From assembly GCF_030159255.1 (NCBI RefSeq), contig NZ_BSCT01000001.1, forward strand, positions 248,001-312,000: a stretch of 64,000 nucleotides of DNA, read 5' to 3'. Each line of letters opens with the position of its first letter. Within the stretch, counting starts at the first letter, position 1. Below are positions 27,976 to 36,895 of this stretch, one piece after another. The DNA comes from Bradyrhizobium sp. SSBR45G. GTDB lineage: Bacteria > Pseudomonadota > Alphaproteobacteria > Rhizobiales > Xanthobacteraceae. The translations under genes and the position numbers were made by a program. Under the pieces are notes generated by a model. The model did not search any database. It was not told the DNA's origin and saw only the letters and a list, made by a program, of their open reading frames with translations.

Positions 27976-28517
27976 CGACGCGCTCCGGTCAGCGGCGCCA
28001 CGATCTGCAGCAGCATCTGGATGCACAGCAGGGTCATGCCGGCGGCCATCAGGCCGTAGGGAATGGCGAGCGGCGGCGACCACATCGAGTTGGAGACCTG
28101 TCCGTCTTCCCAGGCCTCATGGGTGAGGGTCCAGGATTTCCAGGTAAAGAAGGCACAAAACAGGAAGCTGGCGACGTCGACGAGCCAGAGCCGGATCCTG
28201 TTGGCCAAGGGCGACATCAAGCCGACAAAGGCCTCGATGCTGACGTGGCCGCGATTCTCCTGCACATAGGCTGCGGTCATGAAGGTGGCGCCGACCAGCA
28301 GGAACACGGCGGCTTCGTCCTGCCAGTAGTTGGCGGCCTTGAACAGCGCGCGACCCGCGACGCTGTAGCTGAGGATCAGGCAGGCGGCGATCAGCGCGAT
28401 CGCGGCCAGGACGACGATGATGCTGTTGAGCAGCGAGATCACACGCTGAAGCGGCGCCAGCGGTCCGCTGGCGCCGTTGGTCGGCGAAGCCTCGCTATCG
28501 GAGACGGGCGCGTGCAT
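27972..28517 (-). CDS. dctQ: TRAP transporter small permease (DctQ)
   Basis: 181 residues from ATG 28517; four transmembrane helices, with YWQDEAAVFLLVGATFMTAAYVQENRGHV typical of DctQ. It bridges the binding protein and DctM. It starts three bases after the dctP stop and overlaps dctM by ATGA. Confidence 0.9.
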   Translation of the reverse strand: MHAPVSDSEASPTNGASGPLAPLQRVISLLNSIIVVLAAIALIAACLILSYSVAGRALFKAANYWQDEAAVFLLVGATFMTAAYVQENRGHVSIEAFVGLMSPLANRIRLWLVDVASFLFCAFFTWKSWTLTHEAWEDGQVSNSMWSPPLAIPYGLMAAGMTLLCIQMLLQIVAPLTGARR

Positions 28518-28520
28518 CAA

Positions 28521-29543
28521 TCAGGCCGCGACGTCGGAGGCGAGCTTCAGGAGCTTGGCGCAGTTCGCCGACTTTGCGCCGTAGTCCTTCCAGGCGGTGT
28601 CACGGGCAATGTCGCGCCATTTGTTGACGGTCTCGGCGTCGAGCTCGGCGACCTTGGCGCCGGCCTTCTCATAGACCTTGGCGACCTCGATGTCGTCGTC
28701 CTGCGCACCCTTGCGTCCAAAGGCCTCGAGCTCGGCGCCGACAGTGACCAGGATGTCCTGCTGGTTCTTCGGCAGCTTGTCGAACGTCGCTTTCGACATC
28801 ATCAGCGGCTCGAGCATGAACCAATAGGAGGCCTTGGCGCCGGAGGTCAGAGCCTTCGCAACCTCCTCGAGACGGAACGAGATCAGGCTGGTCGAGGAGG
28901 TGATGCCGGCATCGCAGGCGCCGGTCTGCATCGCCGTGTAGATTTCGTTCGACGGTACCGACAGCACCGACGCGCCGGCGGTCTGCAGCACCATGTCCAT
29001 CTCGCGCGAGCCGCCACGCACCTTCATGCCCTTGGCGTCGTCGGGAGTCACCAGTGGGCGCGAGCGGCTGGCGACGCCGCCCGCCTGCCAGATCCAGCTC
29101 AGCAGGATGATGCCCTTGTCGGCGAGAAAGTCGTTGAGCGCCTTGCCGACCGGCTCGTTCTTCCAGCGCAGGCCTTGATCATAGGTGGTCACGAGACCCG
29201 GCATCAGCCCGATATTGGTCTCAGGAACCTCGCCGCCCGCGTAGGGCATGGGATAGAGGCTGATGTCGAGGGCGCCCTTCCGCATTGCCGAGAACTGCGC
29301 GACGGTCTTGATCAGCGAGGAGTTCGGATAGATCTCCGAAGCGATCTCGCCGCCCGAGCGCTTCGACACTTCTTCGGCGAACACGCGGCACAGCCGGTCG
29401 CGGAAGTCGCCCTTGTCGATGGTGCCGCCGGGGAATTGGTGGGAGATCTTGAGCGTCGTGGCAGCATGGGCCGTGCCGGTTCCGAACCGCAGAATGGCGG
29501 GCGCAGCGAGCGCGGAGGCGATGACGTGGCGGCGTGAGAGCAT
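28521..29543 (-). CDS. dctP: TRAP transporter substrate-binding protein (DctP)
   Basis: 340 residues from ATG 29543, with an AGGGGA ribosome site. MLSRRHVIASALAAPAILRFGTGTAHA is a signal peptide with a twin-arginine-like RR. The mature protein has TLKISHQFPGG and the ligand-arginine region GMKVRGGSREMDMVLQTAGAS, the equivalent of the conserved arginine that binds a carboxylate. It is exported and binds an organic acid; the substrate cannot be told. Position next to leucine-catabolism genes may hint at a branched-chain or keto acid, but that is only a suggestion. Confidence 0.92.
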   Translation of the reverse strand: MLSRRHVIASALAAPAILRFGTGTAHAATTLKISHQFPGGTIDKGDFRDRLCRVFAEEVSKRSGGEIASEIYPNSSLIKTVAQFSAMRKGALDISLYPMPYAGGEVPETNIGLMPGLVTTYDQGLRWKNEPVGKALNDFLADKGIILLSWIWQAGGVASRSRPLVTPDDAKGMKVRGGSREMDMVLQTAGASVLSVPSNEIYTAMQTGACDAGITSSTSLISFRLEEVAKALTSGAKASYWFMLEPLMMSKATFDKLPKNQQDILVTVGAELEAFGRKGAQDDDIEVAKVYEKAGAKVAELDAETVNKWRDIARDTAWKDYGAKSANCAKLLKLASDVAA

Positions 29544-29905
29544 GAGATTTCCCCTGGACAACTTCTGATTGGGTTCCCGGATCCCGGTTCGTGGCGTGCC
29601 TATATTAGCCAATCTGCCGGATTTACCTCTAGCCGAACCAGACAGTTCGTTCGAGGTCTAATGCATGGGAATCGACACATTGCTGCGGCGCAAATGCCAG
29701 TCTCTGAATCCCTTGCAACGATTGTACTAACATGGGCTTGCCGGGCGAAATTGTGTCGACCTTCCAAACACCGCCGACCGCCCGTCAAAAGTGATCGCCG
29801 AAAATAATTTCGCCGGTCCGTAACAACGGTGGTGCAGGCAACGTCGAGATCAGGGAGCGGCGCATCGATCGCCGTCCAACCCCGCACTCCGAAGGAGCGA
29901 CCATC
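29544..29905. other. Divergent intergenic region, no gene seen
   Basis: 362 bases between dctP (leftward) and the MxKDx gene (rightward). Less GC-rich than the coding DNA around it, as expected for promoters. No clear operator, hairpin or coding frame was found. Confidence 0.5.
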
Positions 29906-30160
29906 ATGACCTCTCGTAACCGCCTCATCCTCGCTTTGTCCGCCGCTGCTCTCGCCTTCAGCGTGGCGGCTGCGCCCGCAGCGTTTGCTGAGGACAAGAT
30001 GGGCAAGGACGATGGAATGAAGAAGGGCGCGATGTCCCATGACGGCATGAAGAAGGACACGATGGCCAAGGACAGCATGGGCAAGGACGGCATGAAGAAG
30101 GACGATGCCATGTCCAAGGACGGGATGAAGAAGGACGACGGCATGATGAAGAAGAACTGA
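29906..30160 (+). CDS. MxKDx pentapeptide-repeat secreted protein
   Basis: 84 residues: signal peptide ending AAFA, then a run of short units of the form M-x-K-D-x (DKMGKDDGMKKGAMSHDGMKKD...). This is the pentapeptide MxKDx repeat family. The mature protein is almost entirely Met, Lys, Asp and Gly, probably disordered and periplasmic. Methionine-rich tracts can bind copper or scavenge oxidants, but no function is established here. The ribosome site (ggagcg) is good. Confidence 0.85.
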   Translation: MTSRNRLILALSAAALAFSVAAAPAAFAEDKMGKDDGMKKGAMSHDGMKKDTMAKDSMGKDGMKKDDAMSKDGMKKDDGMMKKN

Positions 30161-30238
30161 GCCGGTCCGATCGCGGCGCTGCCGACGACGTCAGGCTCGG
30201 CGCTTCACCGTACTGACGGCACGGCACTGACGACGGAA

Positions 30239-30269
30239 GGCGCCATGGCGAGAAACCGGCCATGGCGCC
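30239..30269. repeat. Perfect inverted repeat between convergent genes
   Basis: GGCGCCATGGC and GCCATGGCGCC, 11-base arms with a nine-base loop, seven bases before the end of the DUF6481 gene. No T tract; likely a transcript-end hairpin. Confidence 0.5.
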
Positions 30270-30275
30270 GCTCCA

Positions 30276-30629
30276 TCACTTCTTCTTTCCGCGCGCCTTG
30301 CGCGCGGCGTAGCGTGCATCGCGCTTGGCCTTCTGCTCGGCTTCCATCTCGGCCTGACGGGCGGCAAACTCTTCCGCCTCGCGGGCGAGCCGGGCGGCTT
30401 CGGCCACCTTGGCCTCTTCCTCGAGCCGCTTCTGCTCGGCCCTTGCGGTCTCGCGCTCGAGCCGCTGCTGCTCGCGGCGGGCCGCGGCAGCCTCACGCTC
30501 CTGCCGTCGCTTCACAACCTCGGGATCGTCCGGCCCGGGCTGCGACTTGAACTTCTGCAGGATGCCCTGCCGGGCCTGCTGCGCGGCCTTTTGCCGATCG
30601 GCAAAACCGGGTTCCTTGAATCCTCTCAT
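30276..30629 (-). CDS. DUF6481-family coiled-coil protein
   Basis: 117 residues from ATG 30629 (MRGFKEPGFADRQKAAQQARQ). After a short conserved N-terminus the whole chain is a highly charged Glu/Arg/Ala helix, predicted coiled coil, ending ARKARGKKK. It is a small rhizobial family without known function. Confidence 0.75.
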   Translation of the reverse strand: MRGFKEPGFADRQKAAQQARQGILQKFKSQPGPDDPEVVKRRQEREAAAARREQQRLERETARAEQKRLEEEAKVAEAARLAREAEEFAARQAEMEAEQKAKRDARYAARKARGKKK

Positions 30630-30882
30630 GGAGACGTCGTCACTTCGCTGATGGTGTGGTTTGATGTGTGGTTCGGTCGGGCTGCATGCGCCGCCAAGCC
30701 ATTGCTTCCACGGTGTCGTGAACACGAGCGAGGGCCGACGCGAGGCCGTGTGTATAGGATCGCATGCATCGATGACAAATGCTTTATCGCCACTCTCCCG
30801 CCTCGGGCGGCTTTGACGCTTGCATGGCGCGCGCTGGAGGCTATGTAAGCAGCCCCCGCGCTGCCGACAAAGGCCGGCCGGA

Positions 30883-30898
30883 TGTGAATTGCATCACA
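30883..30898. promoter_or_regulatory. Perfect CRP/FNR-superfamily palindrome
   Basis: TGTGAATTGCATCACA has the arms TGTGA-N6-TCACA of a CRP-type site. It lies 54 bases upstream of the small membrane protein gene at 30953. Whether a CRP-like protein of this organism reads it is unknown. Confidence 0.45.
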
Positions 30899-30952
30899 CC
30901 CCGCGGGCACCAGCACACCACCCGGGTGCGACGTCGAACGGAGTTTACCAGC

Positions 30953-31204
30953 ATGACCTCGGTCTTTCGGAGGCGCAGGGGCATGGCGACCGTCCTTGCG
31001 CTCGTGGGTCTGGTGGTCAGCGCCGGCGTGATGACTGCGGTGCTCGCCCGGCCCACCCCGGTTCCAGCCGGCGTTCTCGGTGCGGGCTGGCAGTGCGCGC
31101 AGCTGTTCTGGGTGACGAGCTGCACGCGGGTCGAGCCGGTCGTGCCTGCATCGCGTCAGCACCCCGATCCCCACGGCGCGGCGGCCGACCTGCGAGCAGC
31201 CTAG
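30953..31204 (+). CDS. Small membrane-anchored protein
   Basis: 83 residues from ATG 30953. RRRRG then a transmembrane helix (MATVLALVGLVVSAGVMTAVLA), followed by a short external part with two cysteines (WQCAQLFWVTSCTRVEPV). No family recognised. The next small gene starts 12 bases after its stop, so they are probably co-transcribed. Confidence 0.6.
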   Translation: MTSVFRRRRGMATVLALVGLVVSAGVMTAVLARPTPVPAGVLGAGWQCAQLFWVTSCTRVEPVVPASRQHPDPHGAAADLRAA

Positions 31205-31216
31205 GCTTAAGACGGC

Positions 31217-31393
31217 ATGAGCGATCGGGACGAAGGCAGCGGGCGTGGGCCCGCAATCGCGGCGCTGCTGTTCGCAGCGATCGTGGTCGGTTTCGGCTTG
31301 TGGCTGGCCCACAGCCTCACCGCGGCCAGCAAGATGCAGGATTGCCTGATGTCGGGGCGGACCAATTGCAACGTCATCGCGCCGGAGCGCTGA
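31217..31393 (+). CDS. 58-residue single-pass membrane protein
   Basis: The frame from ATG 31217 begins MSDRDEGSGRGP, continues with one membrane helix (IAALLFAAIVVGFGLWLAHSL) and ends KMQDCLMSGRTNCNVIAPER. The CLMSGRTNC motif is one I associate with small hypothetical proteins repeated across Bradyrhizobium. Like its neighbour it has one helix and a two-cysteine outer loop. Confidence 0.7.
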   Translation: MSDRDEGSGRGPAIAALLFAAIVVGFGLWLAHSLTAASKMQDCLMSGRTNCNVIAPER

Positions 31394-31609
31394 GGAGCGC
31401 AAACCCAGCGGCGAATCAGCGCGCTTTTCGCGTATCCTGATCGGCAGGATCGGCGCTGGCCGCAAAATCGTCGCGATTCTACCGGTTTGTCGCGCAGGAT
31501 GTGGTGTGGCCGAGATGTCGGGCACTTTGTCCGGCCGGCGCCCGGCGCGCCGCGGCCTCGGCCAGGACAGCACCATTGCAGATGACGGGCGAGCGAGGGG
31601 TAGGCAAGC

Positions 31610-32554
31610 ATGACGTTGTTCGATCAAACCAGATGCTGGCTGCCGGCCTTGGCCGTCCTGGCTGCCGTGGCGCTGCCGACCGCAGGCCAGGCGCAGGGGC
31701 CAGGAGGTGGACCAGACCAGGCCGGCCCCGGTCATCCGCACGGCCGTCCGCCGGGTGTCATCCGTCAGGGGCAGGGCGGACAACAGCCCTCCGGCCAACC
31801 CCAGGCGCAGCAGGTGCCGCGCCAGCAGGGCCCCATGGCAGGTCAGCCAGGTGGACCACCACCGCGGGCCGTCATGCCGCCGCAGGCCGCCATGTCGCCG
31901 CAGGCCGCTATGCCGCCGCAGGGGCGCCTGCCGGCGCCGGTGGCGCAGCAAGGACATCCGCCCGGCGCGGGCTATGACCGTGGCCACGGCTATGGACCGG
32001 GACCCGGCCCGGCAGCCATGGGCCGTGGGCCGGACGCGCGCTATGCCCGCGGCGCCGTCGGCGTTCGCCAGTATGGTGGGCAACCCTATCGCGGCCGGGT
32101 CGGCTGGGAAGGTGGCCGCTGGCGCCACGAGGTTCACAACGGCCGGCCGGGCTGGTGGTGGGATGTGGGCGGCGTCTGGTATTATTATCCCGAGCCGATG
32201 GAAGGTCCGCCGACCTACGTGTCCGAAGACTATGCCGACGACGTCGTCTATGCGCCGGCTGCAGCGTATGAGGCGCCTCCGCCGCCGGTGGCCTACGAGC
32301 CTGCGCCGCCGCCGTCCGATCCGGATCCCGGTGCCAGCGCGCTCGGCGGCGCCATCATCGGGGGTGTGCTGGGCGGCATCCTGACCGGCAAGGCGGGCGG
32401 TGCAGCCGCGGGCGCCGTGATCGGTGGTGCCACGGGCGCAATCGCCGGTGCCACGGCCGCAGCGCGTCCGGGCTATTATTTGTCGCAAGGCAATTGCTAC
32501 TATCGCTATCCGTCGGGCGAGTATGTCGCGGTTGATCCGCGCTCCTGCTATTGA
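31610..32554 (+). CDS. Secreted proline/glutamine-rich protein with glycine-zipper C-terminus
   Basis: 314 residues. Signal peptide ending AGQAQ, a long low-complexity Pro/Gly/Gln segment (with MPPQAAM-type repeats), a compact WEGGRWRHEVHNGRPGWWWDVGGVWYYYPEP module, and then a glycine zipper (GGAIIGGVLGGILTGKAGGAAAGAVIGGATGAIAGA) that should insert in a membrane. The end, SQGNCYYRYPSGEYVAVDPRSCY, carries two cysteines. Probably an envelope protein; function unknown. Confidence 0.75.
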   Translation: MTLFDQTRCWLPALAVLAAVALPTAGQAQGPGGGPDQAGPGHPHGRPPGVIRQGQGGQQPSGQPQAQQVPRQQGPMAGQPGGPPPRAVMPPQAAMSPQAAMPPQGRLPAPVAQQGHPPGAGYDRGHGYGPGPGPAAMGRGPDARYARGAVGVRQYGGQPYRGRVGWEGGRWRHEVHNGRPGWWWDVGGVWYYYPEPMEGPPTYVSEDYADDVVYAPAAAYEAPPPPVAYEPAPPPSDPDPGASALGGAIIGGVLGGILTGKAGGAAAGAVIGGATGAIAGATAAARPGYYLSQGNCYYRYPSGEYVAVDPRSCY

Positions 32555-32746
32555 CCCCGCGCAGATTCCGGAGGTGCCGCAGGCAGGGTCTGTGGGCGGC
32601 GCCACCGGACCCGGGAGTTGTGTCCGGGACCGGGCATCGTTCGCCCGGTCGCGAGCTGCGACCGGGGCTCCGCAAAGGTCCGGAGCGGGACTTGGAACGA
32701 ATCCTGTTACGCTCCGCTTCATGGCGAGGTGAGAGTTTCCGGAGCG

Positions 32747-33133
32747 ATGGCCAAGGCGTCTAAGCTGGTTGCCGCCAAGGGCGGCAAGGTTCTCCTGGTC
32801 CGGCGCTGCATCGATGGCCGCTGGATGTTTCCGGGTGGCCGCAAGCGGGCGCGCGAAACCGCGAAGGACTGCCTCAAGCGCGAGATCAAGGAGGAGCTTC
32901 CGAAGCTCAAGCTCGGCCGGCTGCGGCTGTGGAAGGAAGTCACCGAAAAGAACAAGCGGTCCGGTCGCAAGATGAGCGACGCGATCTTCATCGCCAAATA
33001 TGCCAAGGGGCGGCTCGAGATCGGTGACAAGAAAGAGATCGACCGCGCGGTATGGCAGAAGCCCTACGGGCTCAGCCTGACGCCGACGTCGCGCTACATC
33101 CGCGACCGGCTGTTTCCCCGCAAAACAGATTGA
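32747..33133 (+). CDS. Nudix hydrolase
   Basis: 128 residues from ATG 32747. GGRKRARETAKDCLKREIKEEL fits the Nudix box GX5EX7REUXEEXGU, except that the last GU is replaced by PK. The box binds Mg and cleaves nucleoside diphosphates linked to another group. The chain is basic. Substrate unknown. The small charged protein at 33179 follows 45 bases later. Confidence 0.85.
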   Translation: MAKASKLVAAKGGKVLLVRRCIDGRWMFPGGRKRARETAKDCLKREIKEELPKLKLGRLRLWKEVTEKNKRSGRKMSDAIFIAKYAKGRLEIGDKKEIDRAVWQKPYGLSLTPTSRYIRDRLFPRKTD

Positions 33134-33178
33134 GTGACTGGATCCGGAACCTCTCGCGGCCTCCGGCGTTCTGTCTTC

Positions 33179-33373
33179 ATGACCTACGACAGCACAGCCA
33201 GATCGCCACGCGTCCTCTCGCCTGAAGAGCGTCGGGCGCGCGATGCCATGCGCAGGACCGAGGCCGAGCAGGCCATGCGCGAACATGAGGAGGCCCAGCG
33301 GGCCTTCTACAAGAATCGCGAGCGTCTGCGCGCCGAGCGCCTGGCCCGCGAAGCCGGCGAGAAGCGCGACTGA
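33179..33373 (+). CDS. Small charged helical protein
   Basis: 64 residues, MTYDSTARSPRVLSPEERRARDAMRRTEAEQ...; one long Arg/Glu-rich helix. It resembles the 54-residue protein at 15328-15492 in composition and pattern. No known function. Confidence 0.6.
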   Translation: MTYDSTARSPRVLSPEERRARDAMRRTEAEQAMREHEEAQRAFYKNRERLRAERLAREAGEKRD

Positions 33374-33384
33374 GTCCTGGCGAC

Positions 33385-33807
33385 TCAGCCCGCCGGGCGG
33401 GTTCTGAACGCGTTTGCCATCCGCAGGAACGCCCGATCGAGCAGGTCGTACATGTCGCCGGTGATGTCGCAATCGAACATCGCGCGGCGCATGCACGTCA
33501 TCCACTCGTCGCGCTCGGCCTCGCCGATCGGATAGGGGCGGTGCGCCGACATGATGCAGCGGTGCTCGGCACGCTCGAAATACAGCGCCGGTCCACCGAG
33601 CCAGCCGCTGAGGAACTCGAACAGCAGCTGCCTGATCGGACTGAGGTCGGCACCATGCATGGCGCGGATGCGGCTGGCGTCCGGCTCCTCGTCCATGATC
33701 GCGTAGAAGCGATCGGCCAGACGTCGAACGCCCGCTTCCCCGCCGATGAGCTCGTAGGGCGTGGCCTCGACCACCACTGCTTCGCTGGCTGAATCCACTG
33801 CCGTCAT
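33385..33807 (-). CDS. Group II truncated haemoglobin
   Basis: 140 residues. IGGEAGVRRLADRFYAIMDEEPDASRIRAMH at the start, then CIMSAHRPYPIGEAERDEWMTCM with the proximal histidine (AHRPYPIG) and the tryptophan of TrHb2 proteins (DEW). It binds haem and O2/NO in the cytoplasm, probably in detoxification or oxygen scavenging. A perfect FNR/FixK box lies 56 bases upstream of the start, so it should be induced at low oxygen. Confidence 0.9.
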   Translation of the reverse strand: MTAVDSASEAVVVEATPYELIGGEAGVRRLADRFYAIMDEEPDASRIRAMHGADLSPIRQLLFEFLSGWLGGPALYFERAEHRCIMSAHRPYPIGEAERDEWMTCMRRAMFDCDITGDMYDLLDRAFLRMANAFRTRPAG

Positions 33808-33863
33808 TGCATCTCGTTTCCGTTCGCCCCTTTGTAGCCAACAGGCGACGGGCGCACGGTGCC

Positions 33864-33877
33864 TTGATCTGCATCAA
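33864..33877 (-). promoter_or_regulatory. Perfect FNR/FixK box upstream of the truncated haemoglobin gene
   Basis: TTGATCTGCATCAA matches TTGAT-N4-ATCAA without a mismatch, 56 bases before the start at 33807. Confidence 0.75.
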
Positions 33878-33942
33878 AGGCGACACGCCCAAGGCCGCCC
33901 CGCGGCGCAGCCGGGGGCGTAAGCAGGGAAAGCGCGGACGCG

Positions 33943-34356
33943 CTAGCGCATATTGGCTTTGACGAGGCGCTGCCGGTCGGTGTCGGCGGCAATCTGGCGC
34001 AGGGTCTGGCGCAGCAATGCCAGATCGACGGGCTTCGAGAACGGCGGGTAGACGTTGAGGCCCAGGATCTTGCCCGCTCGCACGGTCACGTCGCGGGTCT
34101 GGTCGTCGGAGCCGCTGATGATCAGCACGGGCGTGCGGCATTTCATGTCGGCGAGGAGCTGCAACACCTCCGTGCCGGAGCGCTCGCCAAGATTCAGATC
34201 CAGGGTGATGCACTCGAAGTTGCGTCGGCGCAGCACGTTGATGGCGCCGTCCACCGAGTTGACGCCGGTGGTCGCAAACCCGGCCTGCACCGCGATCTTG
34301 CGCAGGATCGACAGATGAACATCGGCATCTTCGATCACGAGAAGTTCGTTCAGCAT
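33943..34356 (-). CDS. Single-domain response regulator
   Basis: 137 residues, a receiver domain only: VIEDADVH (acidic pocket), ITLDLNLGERSG with the phosphoacceptor Asp, LIISGSDD and PFSKPVDLALL with the conserved lysine. It has no output domain, so it must act on a partner protein. No histidine kinase is adjacent. Confidence 0.9.
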   Translation of the reverse strand: MLNELLVIEDADVHLSILRKIAVQAGFATTGVNSVDGAINVLRRRNFECITLDLNLGERSGTEVLQLLADMKCRTPVLIISGSDDQTRDVTVRAGKILGLNVYPPFSKPVDLALLRQTLRQIAADTDRQRLVKANMR

Positions 34357-34634
34357 GGTCCCCGCGCGGCTGTGTGTCGGCTTCTAGTGGGCGCCTGGAG
34401 CTTAAGAGTCGGTTTCTGAGTTCCACGTAAATTTTCAGTCCCGTAGAATCACGGAAAAATCTGCACGCTGCCGGGCATTTGGTAACCGTCAGATCGCTGA
34501 TGGTCCTGCAGCGGTGCCAGGCGGCGCCTCCAGCGTCACCCGCGGATGGAGGTTCAGGGGGGCACGTCGTCATTCAGCCTCGCGACGCGCATGGCGCCCG
34601 AGCTTTGCGGTCGGCTCGCCCTCGAGAACAGAGG

Positions 34635-34847
34635 GCGCGGGGAATGCCGGGTGATGGCCTCACCCATGGCCCGCCTGCAGCAAGAAAAGCAGGCGGCAGT
34701 CACCACAGGTTCAGCCGGATCAGCCCGGCATTCCCCGCGCGATGGTTTTCACGCTTATCTCGCGCTCTCCCCGGTGTCCGGCTTTTAGCCACCGTCGCCG
34801 CCGGGATCATCATCACCTGACGGCTTGGCGCCAGCCTCGGGGCGCCA
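34635..34847. repeat. Structured intergenic element, probably multicopy
   Basis: A 17-base perfect inverted repeat (34635-34651 with 34724-34740, core GGGGAATGCCGGG) encloses two further hairpins: GGGTGA/TCACCC (34649-34665, sharing three bases with the outer arm) and CCGCCTGC/GCAGGCGG (34671-34696). A further hairpin TGGCGCC/GGCGCCA follows at 34826-34847. Related sequence appears to continue to about 35060. Translated fragments of it (for example HPAPNVRDDREAPL) are ones I remember from spurious Bradyrhizobium proteins, which suggests a dispersed family. The rest of 34357-35428 shows no convincing gene. Confidence 0.6.
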
Positions 34848-35428
34848 GGACCACGCGATTTCACGTCCGCAACAAGGCCGTTCGTCCGCGCGCCATTGAA
34901 GCACGCTGCGGCCTCGTCGCAGCCACCGCATCCCGCGCCCAACGTCCGTGACGATCGCGAAGCGCCCCTCTCGAGGAGCACGGGACGAGGGCATCAGACA
35001 ACAAGTTTCGAAAAACAGAAAGAGGAATATTTTTCGCAGACAGACTGGACAGAGGTGATGTCGCTGAATGCGCTGTTGAAATGAGCGTCACGGCGCATCG
35101 CCGGACTGTTAGTCCGCCACTCACAGGTGAGGCATCGGGCCGACCCGACGGGCAAATCACTTGCGACCAGGCTCGCCGTTTGCTGTCATGCGTCTCGGCG
35201 CACCGTGCTGACGGCGCGCCGCGGACCATGGAGGTGACGTCGTGGCAACAGCTGCGACCATTGGCGCACCGGCCATGGATGAAGCTTGCGACGCCCGGGG
35301 GGCGATGGTACGAATTCGCCCAACACTCAAGATTGTGAGCGGCCGACGACATATCTTGTTGCTCGAAGTCGCAGTTACTTCGTTTTTTTCCGGGACGCGT
35401 TTGCGCTCCCATCGGATGGGGGCAATTC

Positions 35429-36586
35429 GTGCCGCAAGCAGCAGCCTACCGCGTCATGATCAATCGACTGATGAACCGAGCCGGGCTTCAGATTGTCCGG
35501 CAGTCCACGCTGGACCGTTTGATCCTTTCGGCGCGCCACGGCGAGACGATGCAGCCGGTCGAAGTTCGTCTGGTCGAGCCTGAGTCGAACGAGCCTCAAC
35601 CGGACGAGCCTCAAGCAGACGAAGCCGAGTCGATGGAGCCGGCGTTGCGGTCGAACGAAGGCGCCCACAATTTCCGCAAGGTGGCACAGGCCAAGGAGCC
35701 GACGGAGGAAGTCCCGGTCTCGTATCTGCGCAATCTCCAGCGTGAGAGTCTGGCGCTCCGCGACATGTCGACGGAGCTCATCAAGCTCAGGGCGCAGCTG
35801 GAAGGGACGTCCAACGAAGCCATTCCGGCCGCTCCGGCCGAGGCTGAGGCCGGATCCGGGACAGGCAACCACAAAATCTATACGCCCGTGTATGATTACT
35901 GCGGGCTGCGAACCGACCCCACGATCGTGCACAATCACGACTTCATGCGCGATCCCCGGTTCGTCGCCGCCTATGAGCGCGGCGTCGTCGCGGAAGGCTA
36001 TGAGCCCCACTATTATTGGCGAGCTCACGTCGCACTCTGGTGCGCCAGCGTCGCCGCCCGTCTGACCGGCGACTTCGTCGAATGCGGCGTGTGTCGCGGG
36101 ATGCTGAGTTCGTCGATCATGACCTATCTCAACTGGAACCAGATCGGCCGGCGCTTCGTCCTGTTCGATACCTTCACCGGGGTCGACGAAGAGATCGTGT
36201 CTGCAGAAGAAGTCGCTTCCGGCAATCTCGGCTACTTTCGAGAAATGTACAAAGAGGACATCTACGAGCGCGTGGTTCGCAATTTTTCCGAGTTCAAGAA
36301 CGTCGAGATCGTGAAAGGAAGCGTCCCCTCGACGCTGTCCAGCGTCGACATCGAGGCCGTGGCCTATCTCTCGATCGACATGAACAACGTCACGCCCGAG
36401 ATCGCGGCCATCAACCATTTCTGGGACAAGCTGCAGCCGGGCGCTCCCGTGCTCCTCGATGACTATGGTTTCGTCAGGTACGAGGCGCAGAAGCGGGGTT
36501 TCGATGCCTGGGCTGCAGAACGGGGCGTGAGCATCCTGGCGCTGCCGACGGGACAGGGCCTGATCGTCAAGCCCCCGGCCGCGTGA
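35429..36586 (+). CDS. TylF/MycF-type SAM-dependent methyltransferase
   Basis: 385 residues from the GTG at 35429, which has a GGGGG ribosome-site-like stretch; ATG 35456 is the alternative. The N-terminal 150 residues include a Glu/Pro-rich repeat stretch (EPQPDEPQADEAESMEP). The C-terminal domain (about 150-385) has GDFVECGVCRGMLSSSI (SAM-binding loop), RFVLFDTFTGVDEE and VLLDDYGF, the signatures of the macrocin-O-methyltransferase (TylF) family, which methylate sugars. It likely modifies a surface polysaccharide; there are no glycan genes next to it. Confidence 0.82.
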   Translation: MPQAAAYRVMINRLMNRAGLQIVRQSTLDRLILSARHGETMQPVEVRLVEPESNEPQPDEPQADEAESMEPALRSNEGAHNFRKVAQAKEPTEEVPVSYLRNLQRESLALRDMSTELIKLRAQLEGTSNEAIPAAPAEAEAGSGTGNHKIYTPVYDYCGLRTDPTIVHNHDFMRDPRFVAAYERGVVAEGYEPHYYWRAHVALWCASVAARLTGDFVECGVCRGMLSSSIMTYLNWNQIGRRFVLFDTFTGVDEEIVSAEEVASGNLGYFREMYKEDIYERVVRNFSEFKNVEIVKGSVPSTLSSVDIEAVAYLSIDMNNVTPEIAAINHFWDKLQPGAPVLLDDYGFVRYEAQKRGFDAWAAERGVSILALPTGQGLIVKPPAA

Positions 36587-36718
36587 AGACCACGCGTTCG
36601 AACGAACCGCCTCCCTCGTGCTGAGGCGGGGCCGGCAGCTATGGCTGCGGGACGAGACGAGGACAAGTCGCGGCTCGCGCGGAGCCGACATTGACAGCCT
36701 CTGCGCGCGACCACTACG

Positions 36719-36895
36719 GTGATGCCGACGGTTCCTTTCGAGGATTAAACGGGAACGCGGTGAGGGGAGATCCGAAGCCGCGGCTGCCCCCGCAACTGTA
36801 AGCGGTGAGCCTTCGCCATCAGCCACTGGATCTCGGTCCGGGAAGGCGGCGACCAGGCGGTGACCCGCGAGCCAGGAGACCTGCCGTCAGTCGTG
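36719..36895 (+). ncRNA. Cobalamin (B12) riboswitch
   Basis: Conserved blocks in order: GGGAACGCGGTG (36751-36762), the GCTGCCCCCGCAACTGTAAGC block (36783-36803), GCCACTGG (36822-36829), GGGAAGGCGG (36840-36849) and the B12 box GCGAGCCAGGAGACCTGCC (36867-36885). It lies in the leader of the TonB-dependent receptor gene and should shut down translation or transcription when adenosylcobalamin is abundant. Bases 36587-36718 before it show no gene. Confidence 0.95.

Noticed and set aside
30626..34573. Very long minus-strand open frame (1315 codons)
   Set aside because: It runs antisense to several recognised genes, has an Arg/Pro/Ala-rich composition with no domain, and is the usual high-GC shadow.
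34479..35084. Short proteins in the structured intergenic element
   Set aside because: Frames overlap on both strands and cross hairpins; they match the type of spurious product such repeats generate.
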